64,000 bases of DNA from contig NZ_FPAC01000004.1 in NCBI RefSeq assembly GCF_900116105.1, positions 159,348 through 223,347 of the forward strand. Direction: 5' to 3'. The notes below the pieces were generated by a model. It did no database searches, was not told the DNA's origin, and saw nothing but the letters and a program-made list of their open reading frames with translations. Position numbers and translations under genes: made by a program. Below, one piece after another: positions 18,729 to 28,500 of the stretch; position 1 is the first letter of the stretch; each line of letters opens with the position of its first letter. The DNA is from Paenibacillus sp. 453mf (lineage in GTDB: Bacteria > Bacillota > Bacilli > Paenibacillales > Paenibacillaceae).

Positions 18729-19391
18729 TTATTTCTCAACGAAGTTTGTGAGCAGATTCAATTGATCTTTATTCTTGACACTCCACTCTCTCCGATCATC
18801 CTTCGACGCATTGTCGGTCAAATCATCAAGCGCAGGTGCTAATTCCGGGTGTCCATTCTCAATTGCATAGAAAATATAGGGGATCGCCGGAGTGCCCAAA
18901 GCTTTCAATTGGTCGATTTTGTCCACATCGTTAATCGGTTCATCGGCTATCAATTCTACCTTGCTGGGGATCTCCTCAATATAGCTCGTATATATCGTTA
19001 AAAATTCCTTCCCTGTACTCCATTCCGCTTCTTGTCTCATATCCACCTTCGATATCTGTTCCATCGCTATAGCATAGATATATTCCATAAGGCCATCTTG
19101 TTCTGAATCAATTAGCAACTGCTCCAGTTCAGGCAAAGCAACGACTCCTGCAGCAATAATTGCCTTAAAGTCTTCGTTATTTTTTACATAATCATATGGA
19201 TTAGAACTAGCGGCTACTTCTGATGAAGCGAGGTTATCAATAGATTCTTGAATGTTGCTAACACTTGACTGAACCTCTTTGCTAGCATCTTCTTGCCCGC
19301 TAGAGCAAGCGGATAACAACACAACCAATACTAAAGTAGTCATTACATATAACAGCTGGCCTGTACCAAAAGAGTGTTTCATCTTCTTCAT
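18729..19391 (-). CDS. Exported lipoprotein, function unknown
   Basis: 220 residues with a lipoprotein signal peptide: K-K-M-K, a hydrophobic core, and the lipobox L-S-A-C near residue 29. The mature part is acidic and helical, with no recognised catalytic motif. An I-P-Y-I-F-Y-A-I-E-N-G-H-P segment recalls HEAT-like repeats, but that is a weak hint. The ATG at 19391 follows AAAGGATG by 5 bases and is preferred over 19412. It lies about 70 bases downstream of the ABC ATPase gene in the same direction, so it probably belongs to that operon as an accessory protein. Confidence 0.7.
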   Translation of the reverse strand: MKKMKHSFGTGQLLYVMTTLVLVVLLSACSSGQEDASKEVQSSVSNIQESIDNLASSEVAASSNPYDYVKNNEDFKAIIAAGVVALPELEQLLIDSEQDGLMEYIYAIAMEQISKVDMRQEAEWSTGKEFLTIYTSYIEEIPSKVELIADEPINDVDKIDQLKALGTPAIPYIFYAIENGHPELAPALDDLTDNASKDDRREWSVKNKDQLNLLTNFVEK

Positions 19392-19458
19392 GGCTGCATC
19401 CTTTCTATGCATATTCTGCTGAATTCAAACTACGGGAAAACTGGAACTTTGGCTCTAT

Positions 19459-20253
19459 TTAAGGAAATTGCATCTGCTTACTGCGCGGTTCACTACTAAT
19501 CGATTGGAGGCGCTCCATAATATACAATGAGCGTTCACTTCGATCCTCTCCAACCATGTGTTCCGCACTGTACTCATCTACAATGCATCCATCACGAAAC
19601 AGGATAACACGATCTCCATAGGTGGCAACATAAGGGTCATGAGTTACGATGAGCATCGACTGTCCGAGCTTATCACGCATATTCAACAGTAACTCTAGTA
19701 TGTCTGTTGAATTACGTGAATCCAGATTTCCCGTTGGCTCATCCGCCAGCAGTATTGCTGGCTTATGAATAAGTGCACGTGCAATCGCAACCCGCTGCTG
19801 TTGTCCTCCAGACAGTTCCGCAGGACGGTGCTTACTTCGCTCTGACAAACCTACTAAATGAAGCATTTCCTCTGTAAGAGAAGTAATCTTTTTCTTAGGC
19901 TGACCTGCCAGGATCAGCGGCAATGCTACGTTCTCTTCTGCGGTTAGGGAAGTAATGAGATTGAAGAATTGAAATACGAATCCTATCATATCTCGCCGGT
20001 AATGCGAGACTTCAGGTTCACGATAAAATTGCTGCCACTCCCCATTTTGAACTTTGATCTTCCCTTCGGTAGGGGGCTCTAGTCCACCTAGGATCTGAAG
20101 CAAAGTCGTCTTACCTGAACCGCTGGGTCCCATTAACATCACGATCTCTCCTGCTGCCAAATCCAGGTCTACATGATCTAGCGCGACGACTTGGTTCGGT
20201 TCTTGTCCATAAATCTTGGTCAAATTTCTTACAGCTAATATTGAATCTCCCAA
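19459..20253 (-). CDS. ABC transporter ATP-binding protein (MacB/LolD type)
   Basis: 264 residues, a cytoplasmic ATPase. Walker A G-P-S-G-S-G-K-T-T lies near residue 40, signature L-S-G-G-Q-Q-Q-R-V-A, Walker B I-L-L-A-D-E-P-T-G-N-L-D and the switch His in V-T-H-D. G-N-L-D and F-Q-F-F-N-L are typical of the MacB/LolD/FtsE group, which pairs with FtsX-like permeases. I prefer the TTG at 20253: GGGAGG lies 8 bases upstream. An ATG at 20274 lacks a clear site. Partner is the FtsX-type permease encoded directly upstream. Such pairs export or resist peptides and antibiotics, or move lipoproteins; substrate unknown. Confidence 0.88.
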   Translation of the reverse strand: MGDSILAVRNLTKIYGQEPNQVVALDHVDLDLAAGEIVMLMGPSGSGKTTLLQILGGLEPPTEGKIKVQNGEWQQFYREPEVSHYRRDMIGFVFQFFNLITSLTAEENVALPLILAGQPKKKITSLTEEMLHLVGLSERSKHRPAELSGGQQQRVAIARALIHKPAILLADEPTGNLDSRNSTDILELLLNMRDKLGQSMLIVTHDPYVATYGDRVILFRDGCIVDEYSAEHMVGEDRSERSLYIMERLQSISSEPRSKQMQFP

Positions 20254-20339
20254 GCGTACATCCTCCCATCGCATTCACTGTTCTACTAATAAGGAATCAC
20301 AGAACGAGTACAAGATCACTCAACGAACTCACTTCCCCA

Positions 20340-22961
20340 CTACTCCACTGTTAATTCCTCGGTAATGGACTTTGCTCCGAACTGTTTAGAATATAACAGC
20401 GAAACAAGCAGCGATATGGCTCCCACAATGACGATAGGTAATGCTAGGGTGAAGCCGTTGATCGTCCATCCTTGTAACTCATTGGTCCCACTAAACAATC
20501 CAGTAAGAATCCAGCCACTGGCAATCACCCCTACAACAATAGCGGTAATGGCATACAGTAGTCCTTGTACGATCATGACAGATCTCAATTTGGCTGTTGT
20601 CAGCTGAATTGCCCGCAGTATGGCATACTCCCTGCGATGAGAATGAAATGTGGCTCCAAGTGTATTCATAATCCCTACGATACCAACGACGACAAATATG
20701 GCCATTACAGCCCACAAAATGGTATACTGCTCTCTTGATTGCTCTGCAATGCGCAATAATTCAGAATCTAGATCTGTAACCCTAATTGCCGGGTCATCTT
20801 GAAGTAAATGCTCTAATTCGGCCCTTACATTAGCAATATCTGCACCTTCGCTAACCTGCACATATATTGTTTTGGGCAAAATCTCATTAGAATTGTCATT
20901 ATCACCTTCAATCCACGATACATTCGGATTCTGATAATCTACTAGAACATGGGTTTCATGCACAATAAAAGATAGGTCTGTCACTCCACTTACAGGCATC
21001 TCATATTTCTCTGCCCTCTCACCTAGACTTGTTCTTTGCAGAGATAGCGTGTCTCCTAATGCTATGCCCATATGAGCAGCATACTCAGGTTGTATGACAA
21101 TTCCTGATGATAGATCGCCATCATCTAACTTCATTAACCCCATTTGCTGCATCAGCTTAAAATCCGTCTTTGCAGTTCCTATCCATTCATATTCATACGT
21201 CTCATATAAAGATGTACCTTGGAGATACTCAGGATGATAGCTGTTCTGCTCTAGCCATTCGGGATCTGCTCGTTCATAGTCCAGATCTGCAAGCAATACA
21301 GCGCTGAACGATCCGACCGGTAACGCCTGATCAACGCCTTCCATTTGACGCACTTGCTCTACTACGTCGGAAGACATTACATCACGACTATGCTCAATCA
21401 CAATTGGCGTTATATGCTTATTCACTACTTGTTCTGTCTGTACACGCGTGAGGTTGTCTATAAAGGTAGGAATAGCAATGAATGCTGTCACGATACTCGC
21501 TAGCAGCATAACGATGAACGAATTCTGTTTGCGTAAGGCTACGAACTGTTTCATTGCATAGTAGGCTTCAGCAATGACGAATTTGCGAATGAACCAGCCA
21601 CTAATTCGAGAGATGGCCGGAATCATATATCCCGCACCAAGAATAGATCCCCCTGCTGCTAACAATCCCCCCACAAGCGTAAATATCAGCCTTGTATCCG
21701 TGCTAATTAAATCTAGCCACGCCAGACCTAACATGACACAGCCGATAATGAACAGAATTCCCGAGATCCAAGCTTGTGATCTGTTTAATGTCTCTTGCTC
21801 GCTATGCCGCACAGCTACAAGCGGAGCAGATCCCGCAGCAGTCACGGCAATTCTCATCACAGATATTGTTAATAGCAACCAGCCCACTACAGCAATTGTA
21901 ACGACGACTCTCCAATCCATTTCCACGTTGTTTAATGCAATTCCCATCATTGAATTAATAAACAATCCAGCGAGCTGACAGAACAACGCTCCTATACCAA
22001 CCCCTAACACAACGCCTAATAAATTCATCACGGCCGCTTCCATCATGACCATCTTATAGATGACCCACCTGCTAGCTCCAACCATTCGAAATGTTGATAT
22101 TTCACGGACACGTCCAAGCAACATCAATTTGAAACTGCTGGACAAGAACAATAGACAGACGAGCATTAATATACTGCCTAGTCCAATTGCAATAAATCTA
22201 AACATTGTATGTTGTTTAATTACATTGTTGTTATCTGAAGTCAGTGAAACACGTATATCTTCATGAAATTCGGATTTGATCATTTCCTCAATACCCCTGG
22301 CAGATATGTCGTCTGCTACATCAAGATATACGTTAGTAGCAACCTTACCTAACGCGTACTCTTCTCGAACATCATCTATATGCAAAATTACTGCTGCAGG
22401 ATTCGGTGTATAATCCGGTATAATTTCACGGACTACCTTCTTTAGAACAATGTCGTTACTCATGGAGAATTCCTTCGTATCCCCCTGCTGGACTCCCCAG
22501 CGTCTCGCCACCTCTTCAGTAATCACCATCTCGCCCAGCTGTAACGTTGCCGTAAATCCAAGAAAATTTCTTATTCTCTCATTAGGCTCGACCCCAGCGT
22601 AATTAATATCAGTCTTCATTCTAGCTTCAAGATCGACTCGATTCGTCACAAGCTCTGGAAATACAAGGGTTACACTTGAAGCAATGACACCATCCATAGT
22701 TCTTAATCTGGAAATCTCCTCTTCCGTCAATAACTTCCTTTTATCATTGCCTTCGAGAGGACTAAGTGCTGCTACTAAATCGAATCCTCCGACTTCGTTA
22801 TCTATCGTCCTTTGCACGGTACGCTCCATTGAGACATACAACGTACTTATCACGATAATCAGACCGAAGCTAACCCCAATACCGATACAAGTCAACAAGA
22901 GTCGCTGTTTTTTGGCAAAGAGCATCCTCATCGCCAATCCAAAGGTAGAGAGTTTCATCAT
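20340..22961 (-). CDS. FtsX-type ABC transporter permease
   Basis: 873 residues, a large integral membrane protein with two FtsX-like units. The first has an N-terminal helix (about 17-40), a long outside domain, and three helices at about 250-370. Two more helices lie at about 395-450, and a second unit follows with an outside domain and three helices near the C-terminus (V-V-G-I-V-G-I-M-N-T-L). This matches the long MacB/FtsX permeases of Firmicute peptide-export or antibiotic-resistance systems. GGAGGG precedes ATG-ATG, so either Met may be used. First gene of an apparent operon with the ATPase and a lipoprotein. No two-component genes lie next to it. Confidence 0.85.
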   Translation of the reverse strand: MMKLSTFGLAMRMLFAKKQRLLLTCIGIGVSFGLIIVISTLYVSMERTVQRTIDNEVGGFDLVAALSPLEGNDKRKLLTEEEISRLRTMDGVIASSVTLVFPELVTNRVDLEARMKTDINYAGVEPNERIRNFLGFTATLQLGEMVITEEVARRWGVQQGDTKEFSMSNDIVLKKVVREIIPDYTPNPAAVILHIDDVREEYALGKVATNVYLDVADDISARGIEEMIKSEFHEDIRVSLTSDNNNVIKQHTMFRFIAIGLGSILMLVCLLFLSSSFKLMLLGRVREISTFRMVGASRWVIYKMVMMEAAVMNLLGVVLGVGIGALFCQLAGLFINSMMGIALNNVEMDWRVVVTIAVVGWLLLTISVMRIAVTAAGSAPLVAVRHSEQETLNRSQAWISGILFIIGCVMLGLAWLDLISTDTRLIFTLVGGLLAAGGSILGAGYMIPAISRISGWFIRKFVIAEAYYAMKQFVALRKQNSFIVMLLASIVTAFIAIPTFIDNLTRVQTEQVVNKHITPIVIEHSRDVMSSDVVEQVRQMEGVDQALPVGSFSAVLLADLDYERADPEWLEQNSYHPEYLQGTSLYETYEYEWIGTAKTDFKLMQQMGLMKLDDGDLSSGIVIQPEYAAHMGIALGDTLSLQRTSLGERAEKYEMPVSGVTDLSFIVHETHVLVDYQNPNVSWIEGDNDNSNEILPKTIYVQVSEGADIANVRAELEHLLQDDPAIRVTDLDSELLRIAEQSREQYTILWAVMAIFVVVGIVGIMNTLGATFHSHRREYAILRAIQLTTAKLRSVMIVQGLLYAITAIVVGVIASGWILTGLFSGTNELQGWTINGFTLALPIVIVGAISLLVSLLYSKQFGAKSITEELTVE

Positions 22962-22988
22962 GGCCCTCCATATTTGATTAAATGAATT

Positions 22989-23005
22989 ATTCTATTTTAT
23001 AGAAT
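22989..23005. promoter_or_regulatory. Perfect 17-bp palindrome upstream of the ABC operon
   Basis: ATTCTATTTTATAGAAT has 7-bp arms around TTT, 27 bases before the permease start codon. It could be the operator of a dimeric repressor. The flanking 22962-23160 stretch is AT-rich and holds no gene. Confidence 0.4.
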
Positions 23006-23160
23006 TTAATTTATCTATAAGCATATATTGCTTGCTATCTCCCACTAAATCTAACAATTTATTATAATTAATTCAATATTTTTCTATTTTATTATTAAGG
23101 AGGACGTCCATCCATTTGGATGTAAATTTATGTAGTTGTGAATGCAGGTTTACTCCTAAA

Positions 23161-23204
23161 ATAAAAACAAGACCCACCATGCATTAGGCAAGGTAGATCT
23201 TGTT
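23161..23204 (-). terminator. Terminator downstream of the Lrp / SF0329-like pair
   Basis: Arms 23166-23178 and 23192-23204 form a 13-bp stem on the minus strand with two G-T wobbles, followed by TTTTATTTT. It lies about 130 bases past the stop at 23332. Confidence 0.65.
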
Positions 23205-23331
23205 CATTTTAGACAGCGCTGCTTGTGAATACCCATTTCAGATCATCTAGAACATGAGATTAATCTCTTCAGCGTTCAGCAGAGTTATTGAACTGTAGCC
23301 ATGTTAAAGAGGGGACAATTTGAGCTTTATA

Positions 23332-23901
23332 CTACAATGTACTGCGTCGCAGCTCATAAAAATACTGCACAATCGGATGCTTTAGCTTCATCTGCTCGGA
23401 CATGTTTAAGATCCGCTTTTTCCCAACTCGTCTGTCCACTAAGGCTAGAATATTTAGCAAAATATCATTACCTTCTATGCTCTCCTCTATTGAAGTAGAT
23501 AAGAACTTAGTTGCTGCAACGGCAAAATTGGATTTACTTAATGATGTCTGTGCAGACATCAGGTCCTTAGCAAGTCCAGATATTTTTCTGCTTCTCGCAA
23601 TGACGATTAGGCGATCCTCAGGAACGGTTCCTTTGGTATCGATTCTGACCGCTTCGATCTCTTCATTGCTGACCGGGATTTGGAGATCGGGATCACTCTT
23701 AATTTCCTGCTCTGTCTGATACCAACGAATGGAGGTCGTTCGATCATTCATATTGAGCACATTCTTTTTATCCACGGTAATATAACAATCCCCTGATTTA
23801 TCAGGTGAATAGCGGTAGCTAGTTGCACGGTACTCGACCTTTCCAACTAACGCAGGAGAAAGGAAACTCTCCAGTTGCTGCTTCAATTTACTCCAGGACA
23901 T
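23332..23901 (-). CDS. SF0329 family protein
   Basis: 189 residues, soluble. The beginning (S-W-S-K-L-K-Q-Q-L-E-S-F-L) and the R-A-T-S-Y-R-Y-S-P-D-K-S-G-D-C-Y-I-T segment are as I recall for the SF0329 group, a small family of unknown function found in many bacteria. No catalytic motif is obvious; the C-terminal half is helical. GGAGG lies upstream of the ATG. It starts 15 bases after the Lrp gene ends and runs the same way, so the two are likely co-transcribed. Confidence 0.65.
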   Translation of the reverse strand: MSWSKLKQQLESFLSPALVGKVEYRATSYRYSPDKSGDCYITVDKKNVLNMNDRTTSIRWYQTEQEIKSDPDLQIPVSNEEIEAVRIDTKGTVPEDRLIVIARSRKISGLAKDLMSAQTSLSKSNFAVAATKFLSTSIEESIEGNDILLNILALVDRRVGKKRILNMSEQMKLKHPIVQYFYELRRSTL

Positions 23902-23915
23902 GTATATGTATCCTC

Positions 23916-24383
23916 CTATGATTTAAAAAGCCCGTTAGCCGTATTTGCGGCGTTCAACGTACTGCTTTGTTTTATTTTTTGTATAGACAGATTCAAGCTG
24001 TAGTTTCCATAATCAAGAAGTTTATCAAGAAATAGATTCAATTGATCTTGGGATGAAACTTTGATCGTTAAATGATAACAGCCTTCGCCTGAGATTCGAT
24101 GGACTTCAACTACCTCATTCTGATCGATCATAAAACGAATAAATGAATCGTGATTTGCTGTTTTCATATGAATAATAACAAATGCCGTGAAAGGAAGTCC
24201 TAATTTCATATCATCAACGATTAGCGAGTAGGCTGTAATTACACCGCTTTCCTCCAGTTTTTTGATACGATTGCCTACGGCTTGTCCAGTCATGTGAATT
24301 TGTTCGCCCAGGTCTTTCCATGGAATCCTTGAATTTTCAGTTAGTAACCGAAGGATCTGATAATCCGTTTGATCGAGCTGCAT
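23916..24383 (-). CDS. Lrp/AsnC family transcriptional regulator
   Basis: 155 residues. An N-terminal helix-turn-helix (about 4-55: L-D-Q-T-D-Y-Q-I-L-R-L-L, then G-N-R-I-K-K-L-E-E-S-G-V-I) is followed by a RAM-type ligand-sensing domain with V-V-E-V-H-R-I-S-G-E-G-C-Y-H-L. Lrp proteins bind DNA as dimers or octamers and respond to amino acids. AAAGG lies upstream of the ATG. It is divergent from the metallo-hydrolase gene across about 180 bases, which is a usual arrangement for a regulator and its target. Confidence 0.9.
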   Translation of the reverse strand: MQLDQTDYQILRLLTENSRIPWKDLGEQIHMTGQAVGNRIKKLEESGVITAYSLIVDDMKLGLPFTAFVIIHMKTANHDSFIRFMIDQNEVVEVHRISGEGCYHLTIKVSSQDQLNLFLDKLLDYGNYSLNLSIQKIKQSSTLNAANTANGLFKS

Positions 24384-24564
24384 ATAATAATCCTTTCACC
24401 GTGAAATGATTTAATAAAAAAGTGTTTCATGGAAGCATCGAATATTTTCAAGATGTTATTTATCATTTAATTATACATCAACCCTTATCCCAAAGTTGAG
24501 AAAAAGGGAACATGTAATTGATCATTCACCGCTGAGCAAAATCAATAAAAGGAGCTTATTGCAC

Positions 24565-25325
24565 ATGAAAATACAACTGATTCGAAATGCGACACTTGTT
24601 GTCCAGTATGCAGGGAAGAAGTTTTTAATCGACCCATTTTTAGGAGAAAAAGGAGCATACCCGCCTTTCCCTAATTCGGTACGACAAGATCAGAACAATC
24701 CTTTGGTTGACTTACCAGCATCATTAGACAATATTATCAGCGACCTAGATGCTGTGATTGTCACTCATCTGCATTTAGACCATTGGGACGATACGGCTAA
24801 AGAGGTTTTACCAAAGGATACTAAGATGTTCGTACAAAATGAAGAAGACGCAACAGAAGTCGAAAAGGCTGGATTTCAAAATGTAGAGGTGCTGCAACAA
24901 CATTCAGCCTTTGGAGATATTCAACTCGTCAAAACAAAAGGCGAACACGGAAGAGGAGAAATTTAAAACTTGCTGGACATGTGTGCGGTGTTGTCTTTAA
25001 GCACCCTAGCGAAAAAACGCTGTATATTGCTGGAGATACAGTTTGGTATGAAGCTATTCAGGAAACAATCAAAACACACAAACCGGAGACCATTGTTGTA
25101 AATGGAGGAGATAATCAATTTCTTCAAGGTGGATCTTTAGTCATGGGGAAAGAAGATATCTACAATGTATATAAAGCCGCCCCAGGATCGAAGATTATTT
25201 CTATCCATATGGAAGCCGTTAATCATTGGACATTATCAAGGGAAGAGTTAAGTAGTTATATAAACGATAGAGAAATCTCCTCGAACGTTCTAGTTCCCGA
25301 TGACGGGGAAACCTACACATTCTAG
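24565..25325 (+). pseudogene. MBL-fold metallo-hydrolase, broken by a one-base frameshift
   Basis: The first half (from ATG 24565, AAAAGGAG upstream) carries the metallo-beta-lactamase metal site V-T-H-L-H-L-D-H-W-D-D near residue 75 and stops at about 24966. The second half continues in another frame with C-G-V-V-F-K-H and the metal ligand region Y-I-A-G-D-T-V-W-Y. Adding one T to the ATTTAAAA run at about 24958 joins them as G-E-I-L-K-L-A-G-H-V-C-G, restoring a product of about 253 residues. So a single-base loss, or a sequencing error in a homopolymer, breaks it. Intact relatives are UlaG-like hydrolases of uncertain substrate. Confidence 0.85.
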
Positions 25326-25364
25326 GATTGAATTAAATAGATATTTCTGCCCGAAAAACAAAGA

Positions 25365-25395
25365 GGCACGGAAGAAACAATTCCGTGCCTTTTTT
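25365..25395 (+). terminator. Rho-independent terminator after the metallo-hydrolase
   Basis: Perfect 9-bp arms GGCACGGAA (25365-25373) and TTCCGTGCC (25381-25389) with a 7-base loop and a TTTTTT tail. Confidence 0.92.
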
Positions 25396-25549
25396 AACCA
25401 TCACCGCCACACTCCTCGACATGAACGGTATGCGCGAAAAGCCCCCTTTATTAGGGATTCTGTTAAATAGCTAAACACTAAAATGGCTGTTCCACATTAA
25501 CCACTTTTCAAGAAAGGCCCTCGTCTCACGTGGCTGGCTATTCTTACAT

Positions 25550-28500
25550 TTACATGTTCCAGATCCGGTAAAGAACCATCGCTGCTTCAGCACGGGTTAA
25601 TGGATCGGCTGGTGCAATTTTGCCGTCTTTGCCGTTGACAATTCCGCTTCCTACGAGGGAAGCTGCACTATCCATGGCGTAACTGGAAATGCTTGCAGCA
25701 TCGGAATAAGGAACTAGATTTCCGCTGCCGGCAGATTGCTTACCAGCTGCTTTCAAGGCTTTCGCTGTAAGCACCATCATATCTTGCCGAGAAATGCTGC
25801 TATCTGGCTTGAATGTGTTATTTTCGTATCCAGATGCAATACCAAGTTCTTTGGCAATAGCCACGGCCTGTGCATAATAAGCGGCCCGCTGTACATCGCT
25901 GAAGGATGTCGTGTTTGTGCCCGGACTCTTCAATTCAAGTGCTCTGACTAGCAAGGTGATAAAGTCTGCTCTTGTGATGGAAGCCGCAGGAGCGAAGCTG
26001 TCATCAGAGATTCCATTAATAATATCGCGTGCAGCCATCGCTTCGATTGCTTGTTTTGCCCACAGCACATTTTGTATATCGGCGAAAGACTTGGTTACGT
26101 AAGCTGCAGCATAGGTGCTGAACTCCGTTGTTTCGAACACAATCGAGCCGGATTTGGCATCATATCGTCCGCTTGGTACGGCTGTAGCCTGTCCTTGATC
26201 ATTAATATATAGGATCACGATTTGATGTGCATTGACAAGCTCCTGTGCAGCAGGAGTGTACGGAACAGATACCGTTACAGGCGCCGCAGGATTGTTCCAG
26301 GCCAGGACACGATCCCCAGCTAATACGCTTAGGTTGATCACCGGACGGCTGCCCACATTAGCGCGAACATCTGCACTCAAGCGATCTGCTGAGACTTTGT
26401 TAATATGAATAGAGACTTCGTCTGCTTGTTCCATGATATTAGAAAGCATGTTGGACGGAATTTGAAGTGTTGAATTGTCTGTCTTAAGCACGAACTCAGT
26501 ATTATTGTTATTTTGCAGGTTTGAAGTCGGCAATTGCACCACATAGGATTGTACATTTGCCTGCTTCGGCACGTCGATGGTAACCTGCTTCTTGCCATTT
26601 GCACCTGAAGAAGCTTTTTCAATGGCTTTATTCAGGCTGTCGCTCGAGACGGTTGCTGTGGCTGTTCCATTTTCGACTTTTATTACTGGTACAATTACGG
26701 AGCCATTGCCCGGAAGAGGCTGCGGAGTAGTACCTGGGCTGGATACGCCGTTACCTCCGTCACTGTTACCTCCGCCATTGTCGCCGCCGGAAGAAGGTTT
26801 GCCCGTCAGCGTCAATTCACCGAATACGGAAGTATCCTGGTAACCTTGGCCGGATGGATCGTTCCAAGCGTTAACACTGATTCTGTTGCCGTCTTTAGCA
26901 TCATTGATCTGCGCATCAAAGCCAATTCTGGCATCATTCGCAGGCTGAACCTTTTTGAAAGGAATTTTCATTTCAACCGTGTAGTTAGTACCGGAAACAG
27001 AGACTTCTGATTCGAAGCCTTCAGCGATTTCCGCAGGATTAAAGGAAGCGACGTTCTCAAAGTTCACTCTGTATTGTCCATCATCATCTTGGAAGGTCGG
27101 CGTTTTTCCGTTATTTTCATCGACGAATACTTCGACAGAGTCCTGCTCCCATGCGTTCGGGTTGGTCTTGTTCAATTGATCGTCTCTGACTTGAACGAGC
27201 ACATACAGATTGTTGTCATCCCAGAGTGCCTTGGCTGTTCCTGCAGCACCTGACCATGCCATTTGCTTCGTATCCAGTTTCAATTCAGGAGCTTTACTCC
27301 ATATGCTGTCTACGGAGCCATCCATAGTTGGTGTCCCATAGTAAGCGCTTGATTTCTTGTATTCAAGCTCTTCAGGCGGATTGTCCGCCATATATTTCTC
27401 AGGATCACTTACCGCATAAAATGCCTCTTTTGCTTGGAAATCCTTATCGAACAAGGTTGGATTCTGCTCGGCTCTCCAGCTGGTGCTGTCATTTAATCCC
27501 CAGAAGGTGACACGCGGAATATACTCGCTGTTCTTCTTATAGAGATCCATCAATTGGGCATACAAATAGGCCTGCTGCTTGGCTTCTGTATCAGTGATTG
27601 TGGAGTTAGTACCTGCCGTGATGTCCAATTCGGTCACGCTGACTTCTACACCCAAGGAAATGAAACGCTCGAGCGACATCCTGACATTATCCAATCTGGT
27701 GCCCAAATTGTAGTGGGCTTGCATGCCGATACCGTCGATCAGTTTCTCGCCAGGGTGATTTGCGGCGTACTTCTCATTGATCTCTTTAACCATGCTGTAG
27801 ATCGCTGTAGATTTATTCTGGTTGTCATCGTTGTAGTCATTGTAGTACAGCTTGATATCCCAGCCGTTCTCGTCAATGACTTCTTTGGCCGCAAGGAAGG
27901 CCTCCTCAATATATTCTGGGCCGATGGCTTGTAACCAGCCGGAATTACGCAATGCATTTTTCCAGTCTTCCGGATTAGGCGGGTTATCGTTCATGGCTTC
28001 GTTGACAACATCCCAGGAAATGACTTGGTCACCAAAGTGCTCAACAACCGTCTTCACATGTGTTCTCAGATTAGCGAGCGCTTCATCACGGCTCAATGGT
28101 TCACCATTGTCCGCAGTATGAAGCCATGTAGGTGACTGGGCATGCCATACGAGCACGTGACCGTGCAAATCAAGGTCTGCAGCTTGTACTCTTTGGACAA
28201 GGGCATCTTCTGCAGTAAAATCAAATTCTCTGTCAGGGCCATATGCATAATCCGGTTTCATATCATTCTCAAACGTGACAACATTGTGATGCTTCGTCAG
28301 AAGCTTGAGCCGAGTCTCGTCAAAAGTAGACGCATTAACAATGTTACCAATCAGGAATTCATCTTGGTAAATATCCTTGAGGTTCGGAAGATCCTCTTGA
28401 ATCGGAGGGGCTGCAGCTACAGGTCCCAAATATTTTAGGACAAAATCATCTAAGAAGAAGGTACGATTGCCGCCGTCATTATTTGCTGTTTCAATATAAG

